64,000 bases of DNA from Ruegeria sp. THAF33 (GTDB lineage Bacteria > Pseudomonadota > Alphaproteobacteria > Rhodobacterales > Rhodobacteraceae): the NCBI RefSeq assembly GCF_009363615.1, contig NZ_CP045384.1, positions 2,044,501 to 2,108,500 on the forward strand, in the 5' to 3' direction. A program made the translations under genes and the position numbers. The notes under the pieces are model-generated. The model saw nothing but the letters and a program-made list of their open reading frames with translations. It made no database searches and was not told the DNA's origin. Below, piece by piece: positions 8,038 to 16,188 of this stretch. How positions within the stretch are numbered: position 1 is the first letter of the stretch; each line of letters begins with the position of its first letter.

Positions 8038-9030
8038 TTATTCCACCCCCAAGCCCTTCAGCCACTCCAGAATACCAGCAACGGCGGCATCGGTTTGACC
8101 CGGCGACATCAATCGCCCCGCGATAACATGTGAAGACGGATCGTCACCCGGCCCCATCGTCACCAGCCTGACCGTTGCCGGAGCGCCCCAGGCCTCGGCA
8201 ACCTTGTGCGTCCGGTCCGGCCGCACAACCTGATCATCATCCGAAAACCAGAACAAGGCGGGTATCAGGGCCTCAGAGAAATCCAGCGCATAGACCGTAT
8301 CCACCAGCACGGACATCGGCACGACGGCTTCCCACGGGTAGACCGACGTCCAGTACCTGTTCTTCTCTGGGTCCGGCCCTGACACATCGCGTTCTTGCCC
8401 CATCAAAACAGGCAACCAGCTTCTTGCCCATGGCAATGAAGGCACCCACGCCGCGACGGTATTCACACCAAAGTTCGGCGAGACAAAAACCATGCCGACC
8501 ACATCCTGGCTGAGATCGGCATCCAACGCAGCGGCCGCCGCCAGCGTTCCTCCGGTCGAGGTGGAAATGACGATCACCTTTTCCCCGACCGCGCGCGCCG
8601 CTGCCAGCCCTTCTGCGGTATCCTGCATCCAGCCCGAGGCCGTACCCTCGGCCATTGCCGGCCCATCCCGACCGTGACCTTGCAGCCGGGTGTAGACCAG
8701 ATTGGCGCCCAAAGCGTCAGCCACCAGATCAGGCACGGGGCGGATTTCCTCGGAACTTGCTGAAAAACCGTGGATGTACAGAACAGAATACGGCGTGCGC
8801 TGTTCCTTGTATCCGTCCTGCCAGATCACGCGCTTTTCGACACCCGGAACGATGTCATCATAGGCGGACTCGGTGCTTTCAAAATAAACCTGAACACCTT
8901 CACCAAATTTCCGAGCGTCAAAGGTCGGGTGCAGGTTCACTTCCTCGCGCGGGCCGAACCAGTAGACCAGGCCGCCAAGAACAACCAGCGCCAGAAGAGC
9001 GCGCCCCAGAAACCAACCAAAGCGCCGCAT
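8038..9030 (-). CDS. Membrane-anchored alpha/beta hydrolase
   Basis: A 330-residue protein with an N-terminal signal anchor (RALLALVVLGGLVYWF, residues 10-25), so the catalytic domain should lie in the periplasm. The core shows YIHGFSASSEE (oxyanion loop), the elbow STSTGG around residue 157, an Asp in FSDDDQVV and a His in DDPSSHVIAG. The elbow is STSTGG where most relatives have GxSxG. The start overlaps the stop of the next hydrolase (ATGA), so the two are translationally coupled. Carboxylesterase activity is likely; the substrate is unknown. Confidence 0.82.
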   Translation of the reverse strand: MRRFGWFLGRALLALVVLGGLVYWFGPREEVNLHPTFDARKFGEGVQVYFESTESAYDDIVPGVEKRVIWQDGYKEQRTPYSVLYIHGFSASSEEIRPVPDLVADALGANLVYTRLQGHGRDGPAMAEGTASGWMQDTAEGLAAARAVGEKVIVISTSTGGTLAAAAALDADLSQDVVGMVFVSPNFGVNTVAAWVPSLPWARSWLPVLMGQERDVSGPDPEKNRYWTSVYPWEAVVPMSVLVDTVYALDFSEALIPALFWFSDDDQVVRPDRTHKVAEAWGAPATVRLVTMGPGDDPSSHVIAGRLMSPGQTDAAVAGILEWLKGLGVE

Positions 9031-9779
9031 CAGGCTTCTCCCAACACGTCAAGTACCGCGGTCTCGATCAAACCCAGGCACTTCTCGTCCGAGAAGCGAT
9101 GATCAGCCCCCTTGACCAACAGCAGCCGCATGTCAGGACCCGCAGCATGTTCCAGCAGCCGCACGGCTGTTTCGGTCGAAACCGCCGTGTCTGCGGTGCC
9201 TTGCAGAAACCGAACCGGGAACGGCAGATCCAGAGCGCCCCGCAGAACCAAATTCTGGCGTCCGTCTTCGATCATGCGCTTGGTGATGATATAGGGTTCC
9301 ATATAGTCGGACGGCAGCTCGACATGGCCGACAGTGTCCAGCGCAGCCTTTTGTGCGTCGCTGAACGAAGCCCAATACCCGTCCTCGGTGAAATCCGGCG
9401 CGGCGGCGATTGTGACCATGCCTGCAATTCGCGCGGGCATGACCTTGGCCAGCAGCAATGCCTGCCATCCCCCCATTGATGAGCCAACCACGATCAAAGG
9501 TCCGTCCGTCAATGCCTTTACCGCAGCCAATGTGTCCTGATGCCAGTCACCGATACAGCCCTCGGTGAACGCGCCCGAGCTTTCGCCGTGGCCGGAATAA
9601 TCGAACCGCAAGAACGATTGCCCCCGCGCCTGTGCCCAGGCTTCCAGATGCACGGCCTTGGTGCCTTCCATGTCCGATTTGAGCCCGCCCAGAAAAACGA
9701 TGGTCGGTCCTGCCCCTTCGGTCTTGTGATAAGCCAGTCGCCGCCCCTGCGGCGTCTCCAGAAAATCCGTCGCTGCCAT
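9030..9779 (-). CDS. Alpha/beta hydrolase (serine aminopeptidase-like)
   Basis: A 249-residue cytoplasmic hydrolase. FLGGLKSDMEGTKA is the oxyanion segment, followed by RFDYSGHGESSG, the elbow GSSMGG (Ser near residue 98), LQGTADTAVS with the acid and KGADHRFSDE with the histidine, a full triad. This arrangement resembles the Hydrolase_4 group, which includes palmitoyl thioesterase ABHD10 relatives. It is the first gene of a three-gene minus-strand unit with the anchored hydrolase and the M15-like gene. A GAAAGAGGG site precedes ATG 9779. The substrate is unknown. Confidence 0.85.
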   Translation of the reverse strand: MAATDFLETPQGRRLAYHKTEGAGPTIVFLGGLKSDMEGTKAVHLEAWAQARGQSFLRFDYSGHGESSGAFTEGCIGDWHQDTLAAVKALTDGPLIVVGSSMGGWQALLLAKVMPARIAGMVTIAAAPDFTEDGYWASFSDAQKAALDTVGHVELPSDYMEPYIITKRMIEDGRQNLVLRGALDLPFPVRFLQGTADTAVSTETAVRLLEHAAGPDMRLLLVKGADHRFSDEKCLGLIETAVLDVLGEA

Positions 9780-9840
9780 GAAACCCTCTTTCCTTTTCCT
9801 GCATCATGCACGCCCCACCCCCGAGTGCAATTCCGCCCAC

Positions 9841-9889
9841 TTCATCTTTTTCCAAATACTCCGGGGAGCGCGAGGGGCTGGCCCCTCGC
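9841..9889. repeat. Intergenic hairpin element resembling a Rhodobacterales interspersed repeat
   Basis: A perfect stem GCGAGGGG (9870-9877) and CCCCTCGC (9882-9889) with a CTGG loop is joined to the box CTTTTTCCAAATACTCC. From general knowledge, a hairpin next to CCGGAGTATTT-type sequence recurs between genes in Rhodobacterales genomes. Here it lies between the hydrolase operon and thrS, and only one copy is seen in this window. Read on the minus strand the box would follow the hairpin, but that is upstream of the hydrolase gene, so it is not an obvious terminator. Confidence 0.5.
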
Positions 9890-9990
9890 CCCCACTCTTG
9901 ACACAGGCCCATCCACCTGCCACATGGGCCGAACACACATAACCCGCAACCGGGCGTTCAGTGGGCGCCAAACCGACGAGGAGAGCCGAT

Positions 9991-11949
9991 ATGGCCCTGG
10001 ATTCTCAATCCGTCTCTCTCACCTTTCCCGATGGCAATGCACGCACCTACGCCGCAGGCGTCACGCCCGCGCAGGTGGCTGCCGACATCTCAACCTCGCT
10101 GGCCAAAAAGGCCATCTCGGCCACCGTTGACGGCCAGCACTGGGACCTGCAATGGCCCATCGAATCCGACGCGCAGATCGCCATCCACACCATGAAGGAT
10201 GAGGCCCAGGCCAATGAGCTGATCCGCCACGATCTGGCCCATATCATGGCGCGCGCGGTTCAGGAAATCTGGCCCGCCACCAAGGTCACCATCGGACCCG
10301 TCATCGAAAACGGCTGGTATTATGACTTCGACCGCGAAGAGCCGTTCACGCCGGAAGATCTCGGCCTCATCGAGAAAAAGATGAAAGAGATCATCAACAA
10401 GCGTGATCCCGTCACCACCGAGGTCTGGGACCGCGAGCGCGCGATCGAGTTCTACAAGGCCAACAACGAGCCCTACAAGGTCGAGCTGATCGAGGCTATT
10501 CCCGGCGACGAGCCGCTGCGCATGTACTGGCACGGGCACTGGCAGGATCTGTGCCGAGGTCCGCACCTGCAACATACCGGGCAGGTTCCGGGGGATGCGT
10601 TCAAGCTGATGTCCATCGCCGGCGCCTATTGGCGTGGCGACAGCGACCGTGCGATGTTGCAGCGCATCTATGGTGTGGCCTTCACCGGAAAGGAGAAGCT
10701 GAAAGCGCACCTGCATATGCTGGAAGAGGCCGCCAAGCGCGACCACCGCAAGCTGGGCCGCGAGATGGACCTGTTCCACATGCAGGAAGAGGCCCCCGGC
10801 CAGATTTTCTGGCACCCCAACGGCTGGACGATCTACACCCAGTTGCAGGACTACATGCGCCGTCAGCAGCGCAACGGCGGCTATGTCGAGGTCAACACGC
10901 CGCAGGTTGTAGACCGCAAACTGTGGGAAGCATCGGGCCATTGGGACAAGTATCAGGAAAACATGTTCATCGTCGAAGTGGACGAGGAACATGCCCGCGA
11001 AAAGGCGATCAACGCGCTCAAGCCGATGAACTGCCCCTGCCATGTGCAGATTTTCAATCAGGGCCTGAAATCCTATCGCGACCTGCCGCTGCGCATGGCC
11101 GAATTCGGGTCTTGCAACCGCTATGAACCGTCAGGTGCGCTGCACGGTATCATGCGTGTGCGCGGCTTTACGCAGGATGATGGGCACATCTTCTGCACCG
11201 AAGACCAGATCGAGTCAGAAACCGCAGAGTTCATCCGGTTCCTGTCCCGGATCTACAAGGATCTGGGATTCGAGAACTTCTCGGTCAAATTCTCGGATCG
11301 CCCCGAGAAACGGTCGGGGTCGGATGAAGTCTGGGACAAGGCCGAAGCCGCGTTGCTCAGCGCGACACGTGCTGCCGGGATCGAGCCGGAGCTCAACCCC
11401 GGTGAAGGCGCCTTTTATGGTCCCAAGCTGGAATTTGTTCTGACGGATGCGATCGGTCGCGATTGGCAATGCGGCACGCACCAGGTTGACTTCGTGCTGC
11501 CCGAACGCCTTGAAGCCACCTATATCGGCGCTGACGGCGGCAAGCACCGCCCCGTCATGCTGCATCGCGCGACGCTGGGCTCGTTCGAGCGTTTCATCGG
11601 TATCCTGATCGAAGAACACGCCGGCAAGCTGCCCTTCTGGCTTGCGCCGCGTCAGGTCGTGGTTGCATCCATCACCTCAGATGCGGATGGCTATGTCGCC
11701 GAAGTGGTCGAAACGCTGCGCGCCGCCGGTGTGCGGGCCGAAGCCGACATTCGCAACGAAAAGATCAACTACAAGGTTCGTGAACACTCGGTCGGCAAAG
11801 TTCCGGTCATTCTGGCCGTCGGCCATCGCGAAGTTGAAGACCGTACCGTCAGTGTCCGGCGTCTGGGCGAAAAACAGACGCAGGTCCAACCGCTTGACGT
11901 TGTAACAAACGAGCTGTCGCAGGCAGCCACCCCGCCGGACTTGCTGTAA
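9991..11949 (+). CDS. thrS: Threonine--tRNA ligase
   Basis: ThrRS charges tRNA-Thr in the cytoplasm. The 652-residue chain begins with a TGS domain (about 1-65). The editing domain follows ([11 protein letters not shown] with catalytic His residues, and the zinc-site block [10 protein letters not shown]). The class II core has motif 2 [19 protein letters not shown] and motif 3 [15 protein letters not shown]. The anticodon-binding domain (about 540-640, beginning [10 protein letters not shown]) ends the chain. I set the start at ATG 9991, which has GAGGAGAG eight bases upstream, over an in-frame GTG ten codons earlier. A strong hairpin follows the stop. Single gene, unlike the thrS-infC-rpmI order of many bacteria. 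Confidence 0.97.
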   Translation: MALDSQSVSLTFPDGNARTYAAGVTPAQVAADISTSLAKKAISATVDGQHWDLQWPIESDAQIAIHTMKDEAQANELIRHDLAHIMARAVQEIWPATKVTIGPVIENGWYYDFDREEPFTPEDLGLIEKKMKEIINKRDPVTTEVWDRERAIEFYKANNEPYKVELIEAIPGDEPLRMYWHGHWQDLCRGPHLQHTGQVPGDAFKLMSIAGAYWRGDSDRAMLQRIYGVAFTGKEKLKAHLHMLEEAAKRDHRKLGREMDLFHMQEEAPGQIFWHPNGWTIYTQLQDYMRRQQRNGGYVEVNTPQVVDRKLWEASGHWDKYQENMFIVEVDEEHAREKAINALKPMNCPCHVQIFNQGLKSYRDLPLRMAEFGSCNRYEPSGALHGIMRVRGFTQDDGHIFCTEDQIESETAEFIRFLSRIYKDLGFENFSVKFSDRPEKRSGSDEVWDKAEAALLSATRAAGIEPELNPGEGAFYGPKLEFVLTDAIGRDWQCGTHQVDFVLPERLEATYIGADGGKHRPVMLHRATLGSFERFIGILIEEHAGKLPFWLAPRQVVVASITSDADGYVAEVVETLRAAGVRAEADIRNEKINYKVREHSVGKVPVILAVGHREVEDRTVSVRRLGEKQTQVQPLDVVTNELSQAATPPDLL

Positions 11950-11971
11950 CAATCGGCAGCATATTGCTGGG

Positions 11972-11999
11972 AATCTGGCCCCCGAATTGGGGCCAGATT
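11972..11999 (+). terminator. Terminator after thrS
   Basis: A perfect 11-pair stem, AATCTGGCCCC (11972-11982) with GGGGCCAGATT (11989-11999), lies 23 bases after the thrS stop. The downstream run is only mildly T-rich, so termination may be partial, but no other role is apparent. Confidence 0.75.
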
Positions 12000-12170
12000 G
12001 AAACAATTCACTCTTTCTTCATCAAAAACAATGCATTACGCTGCAAGAGGGCACGCCGCCCTTTGACGTGCTTGTGAGACACGGGCTCGTGAATTCAACT
12101 CTGTCTATCAAGCTACTACCTTTGTCATTGTCACAAGCAGACATACCCAGTCATCAAGAGGATTACCGAG

Positions 12171-12473
12171 ATGTCGAACACAGCCAAGTCCCTGGTTATC
12201 GCAACCGCAGTCGCAGCCGCCGTATCGGGCGCCGCAACCACTGCATCCGCTCAGGCAAAGGAAAAATGCTATGGCGTATCGCTGGCCGGTCAGAATGACT
12301 GCGCCGCGGGCCCCGGTACCACCTGCGCGGGCACCTCGACCGTTGATTATCAGGGCAACGCATGGACCCTGGTTGACGCAGGCACCTGCGCGGATATCGA
12401 ACTGCCCGCACAGGCAGACGGCACCCCGCGCAAAGGCTCGCTGGAAGCCCTGGATCGCGATCTGCCCGCATAA
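12171..12473 (+). CDS. bufA: DUF2282 bufferin-type RiPP precursor (BufA1-like)
   Basis: This 100-residue precursor has a Sec-type signal peptide (cleavage expected after ATTASA, near residue 27). The short core has four cysteines at 33, 44, 52 and 73, in the order [20 protein letters not shown] and AGTCADI. That spacing matches DUF2282 proteins, the precursors of bufferins, secreted copper-sequestering RiPPs matured by an MNIO enzyme. The DUF692 enzyme, its partner and a DoxX protein follow, so the operon is complete. AGAGGA precedes the ATG. A strong hairpin after the stop probably holds the precursor message above the enzyme message. Binding of copper here is inferred from family knowledge. 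Confidence 0.9.
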   Translation: MSNTAKSLVIATAVAAAVSGAATTASAQAKEKCYGVSLAGQNDCAAGPGTTCAGTSTVDYQGNAWTLVDAGTCADIELPAQADGTPRKGSLEALDRDLPA

Positions 12474-12492
12474 GAACGGCCTGACGAATTCA

Positions 12493-12516
12493 GGGGCGGG
12501 CACCATCGCCCGCCCC
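12493..12516 (+). terminator. Hairpin between bufferin precursor and MNIO gene
   Basis: GGGGCGGGC (12493-12501) pairs perfectly with GCCCGCCCC (12508-12516) around a six-base loop, 20 bases after the precursor stop and 28 before the bufB start. The following bases (TTCCCTTTCG) are only partly T-rich. It fits a partial terminator or 3' stabiliser that uncouples precursor from enzyme levels. Confidence 0.75.
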
Positions 12517-12544
12517 TTCCCTTTCGTGATCAAGGAACTGACCC

Positions 12545-13402
12545 ATGCTGGATGATGCCCACCGGTCGAACCGTCTGCCCGCAGCGCCGGGCGTTGGTTA
12601 CAAGCCGCAACACTTCGCTCAGATACTTGAACACGCACAGCCCGTCGCATGGTTGGAAATCCATGCCGAGAACTACATGGGCGACGGCGGGCGGCCTCTG
12701 GCGCAGCTGCGCCACCTTTCCGAACAATTCCCGATCTCGGTCCATGGCGTTGGCCTGTCCATCGGCGGCGAAGGCGCGCTGGACCCTGATCACCTGGCCC
12801 GGCTGAAATATCTGATGGGTTGGCTGAATCCCGCCAGCTTTTCCGAACACCTGGCCTGGTCCACCCATGACACCCATTTCTACAACGACCTGCTGCCCCT
12901 GCCCTATACCGACGCAACACTGACACGCGTTTGCGATCATATCGATCAGGTTCAGGACACCGTCGGACGGCAGATGCTGTTGGAAAACCCCTCAAGCTAT
13001 TTGGCTTTTGAAGAAAGCACCTGGTCCGAGCCCGACTTCCTGCGCGAAATTGCGCGTCGCACCGGTTGTGGCTTGTTGCTGGATGTCAATAACGTCTTTG
13101 TCTCTGCCACCAATCTGGACTTTTCTCCTCAGGGTTACATCGATGCCTACCCACTTGAAAAAGTGGGGGAAATTCACCTTGGCGGCCATGACGAGGATGA
13201 AGACGATCACGGCCATCCGCTGCTGATCGACAGCCACGGGCGTGAAGTGGTCGACCCGGTTTGGGCGCTGTTGGATTACGTGCTGGAACGCACGGGACCG
13301 AAACCCGTCCTGATCGAGTGGGACACCGACGTACCGGACTGGTCCATTTTGCGGGAAGAGGCCGTTCGCGCGCAGACCGCCCTTGAACGGATCCCGGCAT
13401 GA
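12545..13402 (+). CDS. bufB: DUF692 multinuclear non-heme iron oxidative enzyme (BufB)
   Basis: MNIO enzymes (DUF692, TIM barrel) use two or three iron ions and oxygen to modify cysteines in RiPP precursors. The 285-residue chain shows the expected ligand series: Glu39/His40 in WLEIHAENY, His67 in SVHGVG, His102 in SEHLAW, Glu147 in LENPS, Asp180 and Asn183 in LLLDVNNV, His211 and His215 in [10 protein letters not shown], His231 in IDSHG and Glu258 in IEWD. Nothing is missing. AAGGA stands before ATG 12545. It overlaps the next gene by four bases (ATGA), as expected for an enzyme and its partner. Cytoplasmic. The target is very probably the DUF2282 peptide upstream. Confidence 0.92.
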   Translation: MLDDAHRSNRLPAAPGVGYKPQHFAQILEHAQPVAWLEIHAENYMGDGGRPLAQLRHLSEQFPISVHGVGLSIGGEGALDPDHLARLKYLMGWLNPASFSEHLAWSTHDTHFYNDLLPLPYTDATLTRVCDHIDQVQDTVGRQMLLENPSSYLAFEESTWSEPDFLREIARRTGCGLLLDVNNVFVSATNLDFSPQGYIDAYPLEKVGEIHLGGHDEDEDDHGHPLLIDSHGREVVDPVWALLDYVLERTGPKPVLIEWDTDVPDWSILREEAVRAQTALERIPA

Positions 13403-14160
13403 GCGTTTCGCAATCCGAATTTCGCGCGGCCATGATGGATGCGTCAGCCCCTGTCCCCGAAGGTTTGCTTGACGCCCAGGCGCAGCCAGCCGGTCGTCGG
13501 TTCAGCGTCTATCGCAACAATGTCGCCGTGTCCTTAACCGAGGCGATGCATCAGGCGTTTCCAGTCATCACCAAGTTGCTGGGGCCACAGAACATGGACG
13601 GGCTGGCCGGGATATTTCTGCGCCAGCACCCGCCATCATCACCGCTGATGATGTTCTACGGTGAAGCCTTTCCCGAATTTCTGGCCGGAATGCAGCAGCT
13701 TTCCCATCTTGGTTACCTACCGGATGTGGCGCGGCTGGAACTTGCGTTGCGCAAGTCGTACCACGCCGCCGACAGCCAACCCGCCCCGGCAGACGCGCTG
13801 GCCGCAGACCCCGAACAGGTCATGCGAACCCGGCTGCGTTTTGCCCCGGCCATGCGGGTGGTACGGTCGGACTGGCCCATTCACGCGATCTGGCGTTTCA
13901 ACACCGAAACCGACGCGCCGAAACCCGATGCGCGCGCCGAGGATGTTTTGATCACGCGCCCGGAATTCGACCCGGTTGCCCAGTTGCTGCCCGTCGGCGG
14001 CGCCGATTGGATCGCCCATATGCAAGGCGGCGACATGATCGGCGAAGCGTTTGAAAAAACCGCTGCGGCGCAGCCGGAATTTGACCTTGGAACCACTCTG
14101 GCACTGCTTTTGCAGGGCGGTGCAATAACTTCTGTGACTATCGAAAGGCTGGAGACATGA
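13399..14160 (+). CDS. bufC: DUF2063 partner protein of the MNIO enzyme (BufC)
   Basis: The 253-residue product starts with the DUF2063 domain ([17 protein letters not shown], then [18 protein letters not shown], about residues 8-100), once described as DNA-binding. In bufferin-type operons this protein is the RiPP recognition partner that brings the precursor to the MNIO enzyme. A second alpha/beta half follows (about 135-250). The gene overlaps bufB and the DoxX gene by four bases at each end, so the three are translationally coupled. No signal peptide, consistent with modification before export. The role is assigned by family and context. Confidence 0.88.
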   Translation: MSVSQSEFRAAMMDASAPVPEGLLDAQAQPAGRRFSVYRNNVAVSLTEAMHQAFPVITKLLGPQNMDGLAGIFLRQHPPSSPLMMFYGEAFPEFLAGMQQLSHLGYLPDVARLELALRKSYHAADSQPAPADALAADPEQVMRTRLRFAPAMRVVRSDWPIHAIWRFNTETDAPKPDARAEDVLITRPEFDPVAQLLPVGGADWIAHMQGGDMIGEAFEKTAAAQPEFDLGTTLALLLQGGAITSVTIERLET

Positions 14161-14675
14161 CTGCCCTGATCTCACTTCACAACAATGTTCTGGGAAAAGT
14201 GGACCTGGCGTCCAACTGGCTTACACCCACGCTGGCGCGACTGGTCTTTGTCGCGGTTCTTCTGGTCTATTACTGGAACTCGGCGATGCTGAAGATCGAC
14301 GGCTCGATCTTTTCACCTTCGGCCGGTGCCTTCGGTCAGATTTTCCCCAAAGCCGCCGAAGCCGTCCTTTACGACGTATCCCAAATGACGTTCTTTCAAC
14401 GGGTCGTCATTTTCTTTGGCACGGTTGCAGAATTCGTCCTTCCCGCGCTGCTGCTGGTCGGTCTGTTCACCCGCTTGGCGGCCTTGGGTATGATCGGTTT
14501 CATCTGGGTGCAGACCCTGGTCGACGTCACCGGCCATGGCGTGAAACTGGGCAGCCTGTTCGACGCGGCGCCATCCATTATGGATCAGCGCACGATGTGG
14601 ACGTTCCTGATGCTGGTGATCGTGATCAACGGTGCAGGCCCCATCTCACTTGATCGGATCCTGCGTCTGAAATGA
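14157..14675 (+). CDS. DoxX-family membrane protein of the bufferin operon
   Basis: A 172-residue inner-membrane protein with four predicted helices: LARLVFVAVLLVYYW (25-40), the FFQRVVIFFGTVAEFVLPALLLVG block (about 80-105), ALGMIGFIWVQTLVD (110-125) and a C-terminal TFLMLVIVINGAGP. DoxX proteins are the usual fourth gene of DUF2282/DUF692/DUF2063 operons, including the gold- and copper-induced gig clusters, where it is called GigT. The mechanism is unsettled; a redox or peptide-handling role at the membrane is possible. It overlaps bufC by four bases and ends one base before the convergent membrane gene. Confidence 0.85.
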   Translation: MTALISLHNNVLGKVDLASNWLTPTLARLVFVAVLLVYYWNSAMLKIDGSIFSPSAGAFGQIFPKAAEAVLYDVSQMTFFQRVVIFFGTVAEFVLPALLLVGLFTRLAALGMIGFIWVQTLVDVTGHGVKLGSLFDAAPSIMDQRTMWTFLMLVIVINGAGPISLDRILRLK

Positions 14676-14676
14676 C

Positions 14677-15045
14677 CTAGAAATGCGCTTTGGGCTGGTC
14701 CGGCTTACCTGCCGCCAGCCCAAGCACCCCCGCAACCCCGGCAAACGCGATCGGGAACATGGTGAACACACCAAATCCGAAGGCGTAGTACATCGCCGCC
14801 GCTGAAATCAGCAGCAGGATTCCTGCAACAAGGGCGCGCGCGGGCGCCATCGCGCCCCCGGCAATGGCCAACAAAGGTGCAATGATCGAAACAGCCTGAA
14901 TCAGGTCAGGGTTGTCCACCTGCCTCAGAACGCCGTCTATCTCGCCGACGTGATCGATGACGACCACCTTCGCATACCCGAAAAACCCGACGATCATCCC
15001 GATCAGCCCGGCAATAACGCCCAAGATCATGGCGGCATTACGCAT
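14677..15045 (-). CDS. Small four-helix membrane protein, unknown function
   Basis: A 122-residue protein with about four hydrophobic segments: AMILGVIAGLIGMIVGFFGY (5-24), LIQAVSIIAPLLAIAGGAM (48-66), ALVAGILLLISAAAMYY (71-87) and FPIAFAGVAGVLGLAAG (97-113). No family motif is recognised. The loop between helices 1 and 2 (IDHVGEIDGVLRQVDNPD) is acidic and might lie outside. GAGGACG precedes ATG 15045. It is convergent with the bufferin operon and 40 bases downstream of the ArsC/Spx-like gene on the same strand, so these two may form an operon. Confidence 0.7.
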   Translation of the reverse strand: MRNAAMILGVIAGLIGMIVGFFGYAKVVVIDHVGEIDGVLRQVDNPDLIQAVSIIAPLLAIAGGAMAPARALVAGILLLISAAAMYYAFGFGVFTMFPIAFAGVAGVLGLAAGKPDQPKAHF

Positions 15046-15085
15046 TTAACGTCCTCACTGTTGCTTGCAGGCACATAAGCATTCC

Positions 15086-15403
15086 TTAAGAAATACCAAG
15101 CTGCGTGCGTGTTTCCGCAGTCCAGCCGAGAAACAGCTCTCCGCCTTTCTCGATCAACGGGCGCTTCATCAGGGTGGGATGCTGTTTCAAAAGCTCCAAA
15201 GGTGCTTTCGCGCGCTGGTTGTCATCCAATCCGCGCCATGTCGCTGACCTGGTGTTGAGCAAAGCGTCGCCGAAGTCAGCAAGAGCCTGCGACAGCACAG
15301 CATCCGGCACGCCGTCGCTGCGGACATCCACGAACTCTGCGTCTGGCAATGTTTTCAATGCTTTGCGACAGGTGTCACAGGTTTTCAATCCATAAAGGCG
15401 CAT
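15086..15403 (-). CDS. ArsC/Spx-family thioredoxin-fold protein
   Basis: A 105-residue thioredoxin-fold protein with an N-terminal CDTC (residues 9-12, in LYGLKTCDTCRKAL), the site of ArsC and Spx/YffB proteins. The C-terminal half has HPTLMKRPLIEKGGELFLGW, the family signature. True ArsC arsenate reductases have CxxxxxRT-type surroundings and are longer, so the YffB-like branch is more likely; that branch has no settled substrate. No arsenic genes are nearby. It lies next to a bufferin operon, but the direction is opposite. The promoter region is shared with the cold-shock gene. Confidence 0.82.
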   Translation of the reverse strand: MRLYGLKTCDTCRKALKTLPDAEFVDVRSDGVPDAVLSQALADFGDALLNTRSATWRGLDDNQRAKAPLELLKQHPTLMKRPLIEKGGELFLGWTAETRTQLGIS

Positions 15404-15518
15404 GTTTTTACTGCTCCTGCATTTGATTGCATTTTAAGCAAACTTGCCAGTTTCCGGCGGTTATTCTTGATTTTTTACTTCACCGTGCAATGTTGAAAAA
15501 GGCGAAACACACGAAACG

Positions 15519-15551
15519 GACTGTTCAGAAAGTGCCAAACAGTCTTTTTTT
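15519..15551 (+). terminator. Terminator-like hairpin with T7 tract upstream of the cold-shock gene
   Basis: GACTGTT (15519-15525) pairs with AACAGTC (15538-15544) around a 12-base loop, followed immediately by seven Ts (15545-15551). On the plus strand this is a good intrinsic terminator, yet the nearest upstream plus-strand gene is the DoxX gene, 840 bases away. It therefore belongs either to a short RNA starting in 15404-15518 or to the leader of the cold-shock gene 68 bases on, as an attenuator. Confidence 0.55.
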
Positions 15552-15618
15552 GTGGTGACGCTGACCACAGCCCCCACCAATTTGTGGGACAATGCGCAAG
15601 TAGAAGGAGACACGGGAC

Positions 15619-15825
15619 ATGCCAACCGGCACCGTGAAATGGTTCAACACCACTAAAGGTTATGGTTTTATTGCCCCTGATGAAGGGGGCAAAGATGTGT
15701 TTGTACATATCTCGGCCGTAGAACGGTCCGGCCTCACCGGACTCGCAGACAATCAGAAAGTCTCGTACGAGTTGCAGGACGGACGCGACGGCCGACAAAT
15801 GGCTGCGGAATTGAAGCCGTTGTAA
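15619..15825 (+). CDS. Cold-shock domain protein
   Basis: A 68-residue single-domain RNA chaperone of the Csp family. TGTVKWFNTTKGYGFI contains RNP1 (KGYGFI), and VFVHIS is RNP2. The five-strand OB fold is complete. Such proteins melt RNA secondary structure, in cold or in stationary phase. AGAAGGAGACACGGGAC stands before the ATG. The long leader (over 100 bases) with a terminator-like hairpin is the sort of 5' region that can give temperature or antitermination control. A GC-rich inverted repeat (CCCGC/GCGGG, about 15833-15847) follows the gene. Confidence 0.93.
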   Translation: MPTGTVKWFNTTKGYGFIAPDEGGKDVFVHISAVERSGLTGLADNQKVSYELQDGRDGRQMAAELKPL

Positions 15826-16188
15826 CGACATCCCCGCTGATCGCGGGACGGATCCATTAAGGATGGCGGCCAATTTCCGGCCGTCAACCACCCCCTACCG
15901 GGCCTGTTCCATTACCCGCGCGCGGATTGTTCATTTGTGCGGCGTCGATGGTGTATATCCGTTGCAGTGGTGTCGGATACCCCGGGTTCCTGCGAACAGA
16001 TCCCAGCCCCGCCCGCAAACCGGATTTCCCAGGCTTCATTGTGTGCTCGGGGCGACGCTGGCACGTTGCGACGCCCTTCGTTCCGGTTTCAGGTCATCGT
16101 GCATGCGTCGCAAAAGCCCACACACTGCTTAGGCGATGGGCCGCTTGGCACGACAATCCAAAGAAATTAGCGCCCGGCAATTCGAATA
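15826..16188. other. 363-base gap between the cold-shock gene and thyX
   Basis: The stretch starts with a weak hairpin after the cold-shock gene and a second inverted repeat (GGCGGCC with GGCCGTC near 15864-15885). I see no credible coding sequence: the short plus-strand frames lack ribosome sites and read like non-coding sequence rich in Arg, Pro and Cys. No tRNA or known RNA fold is recognised. A small RNA or a decayed gene remains possible. Confidence 0.4.

Noticed and set aside
12108..12995. A minus-strand frame of 295 codons over the bufferin precursor and bufB.
   Set aside because: Arg/Gly/Cys-rich shadow; the plus strand has family motifs, ribosome sites and overlaps.
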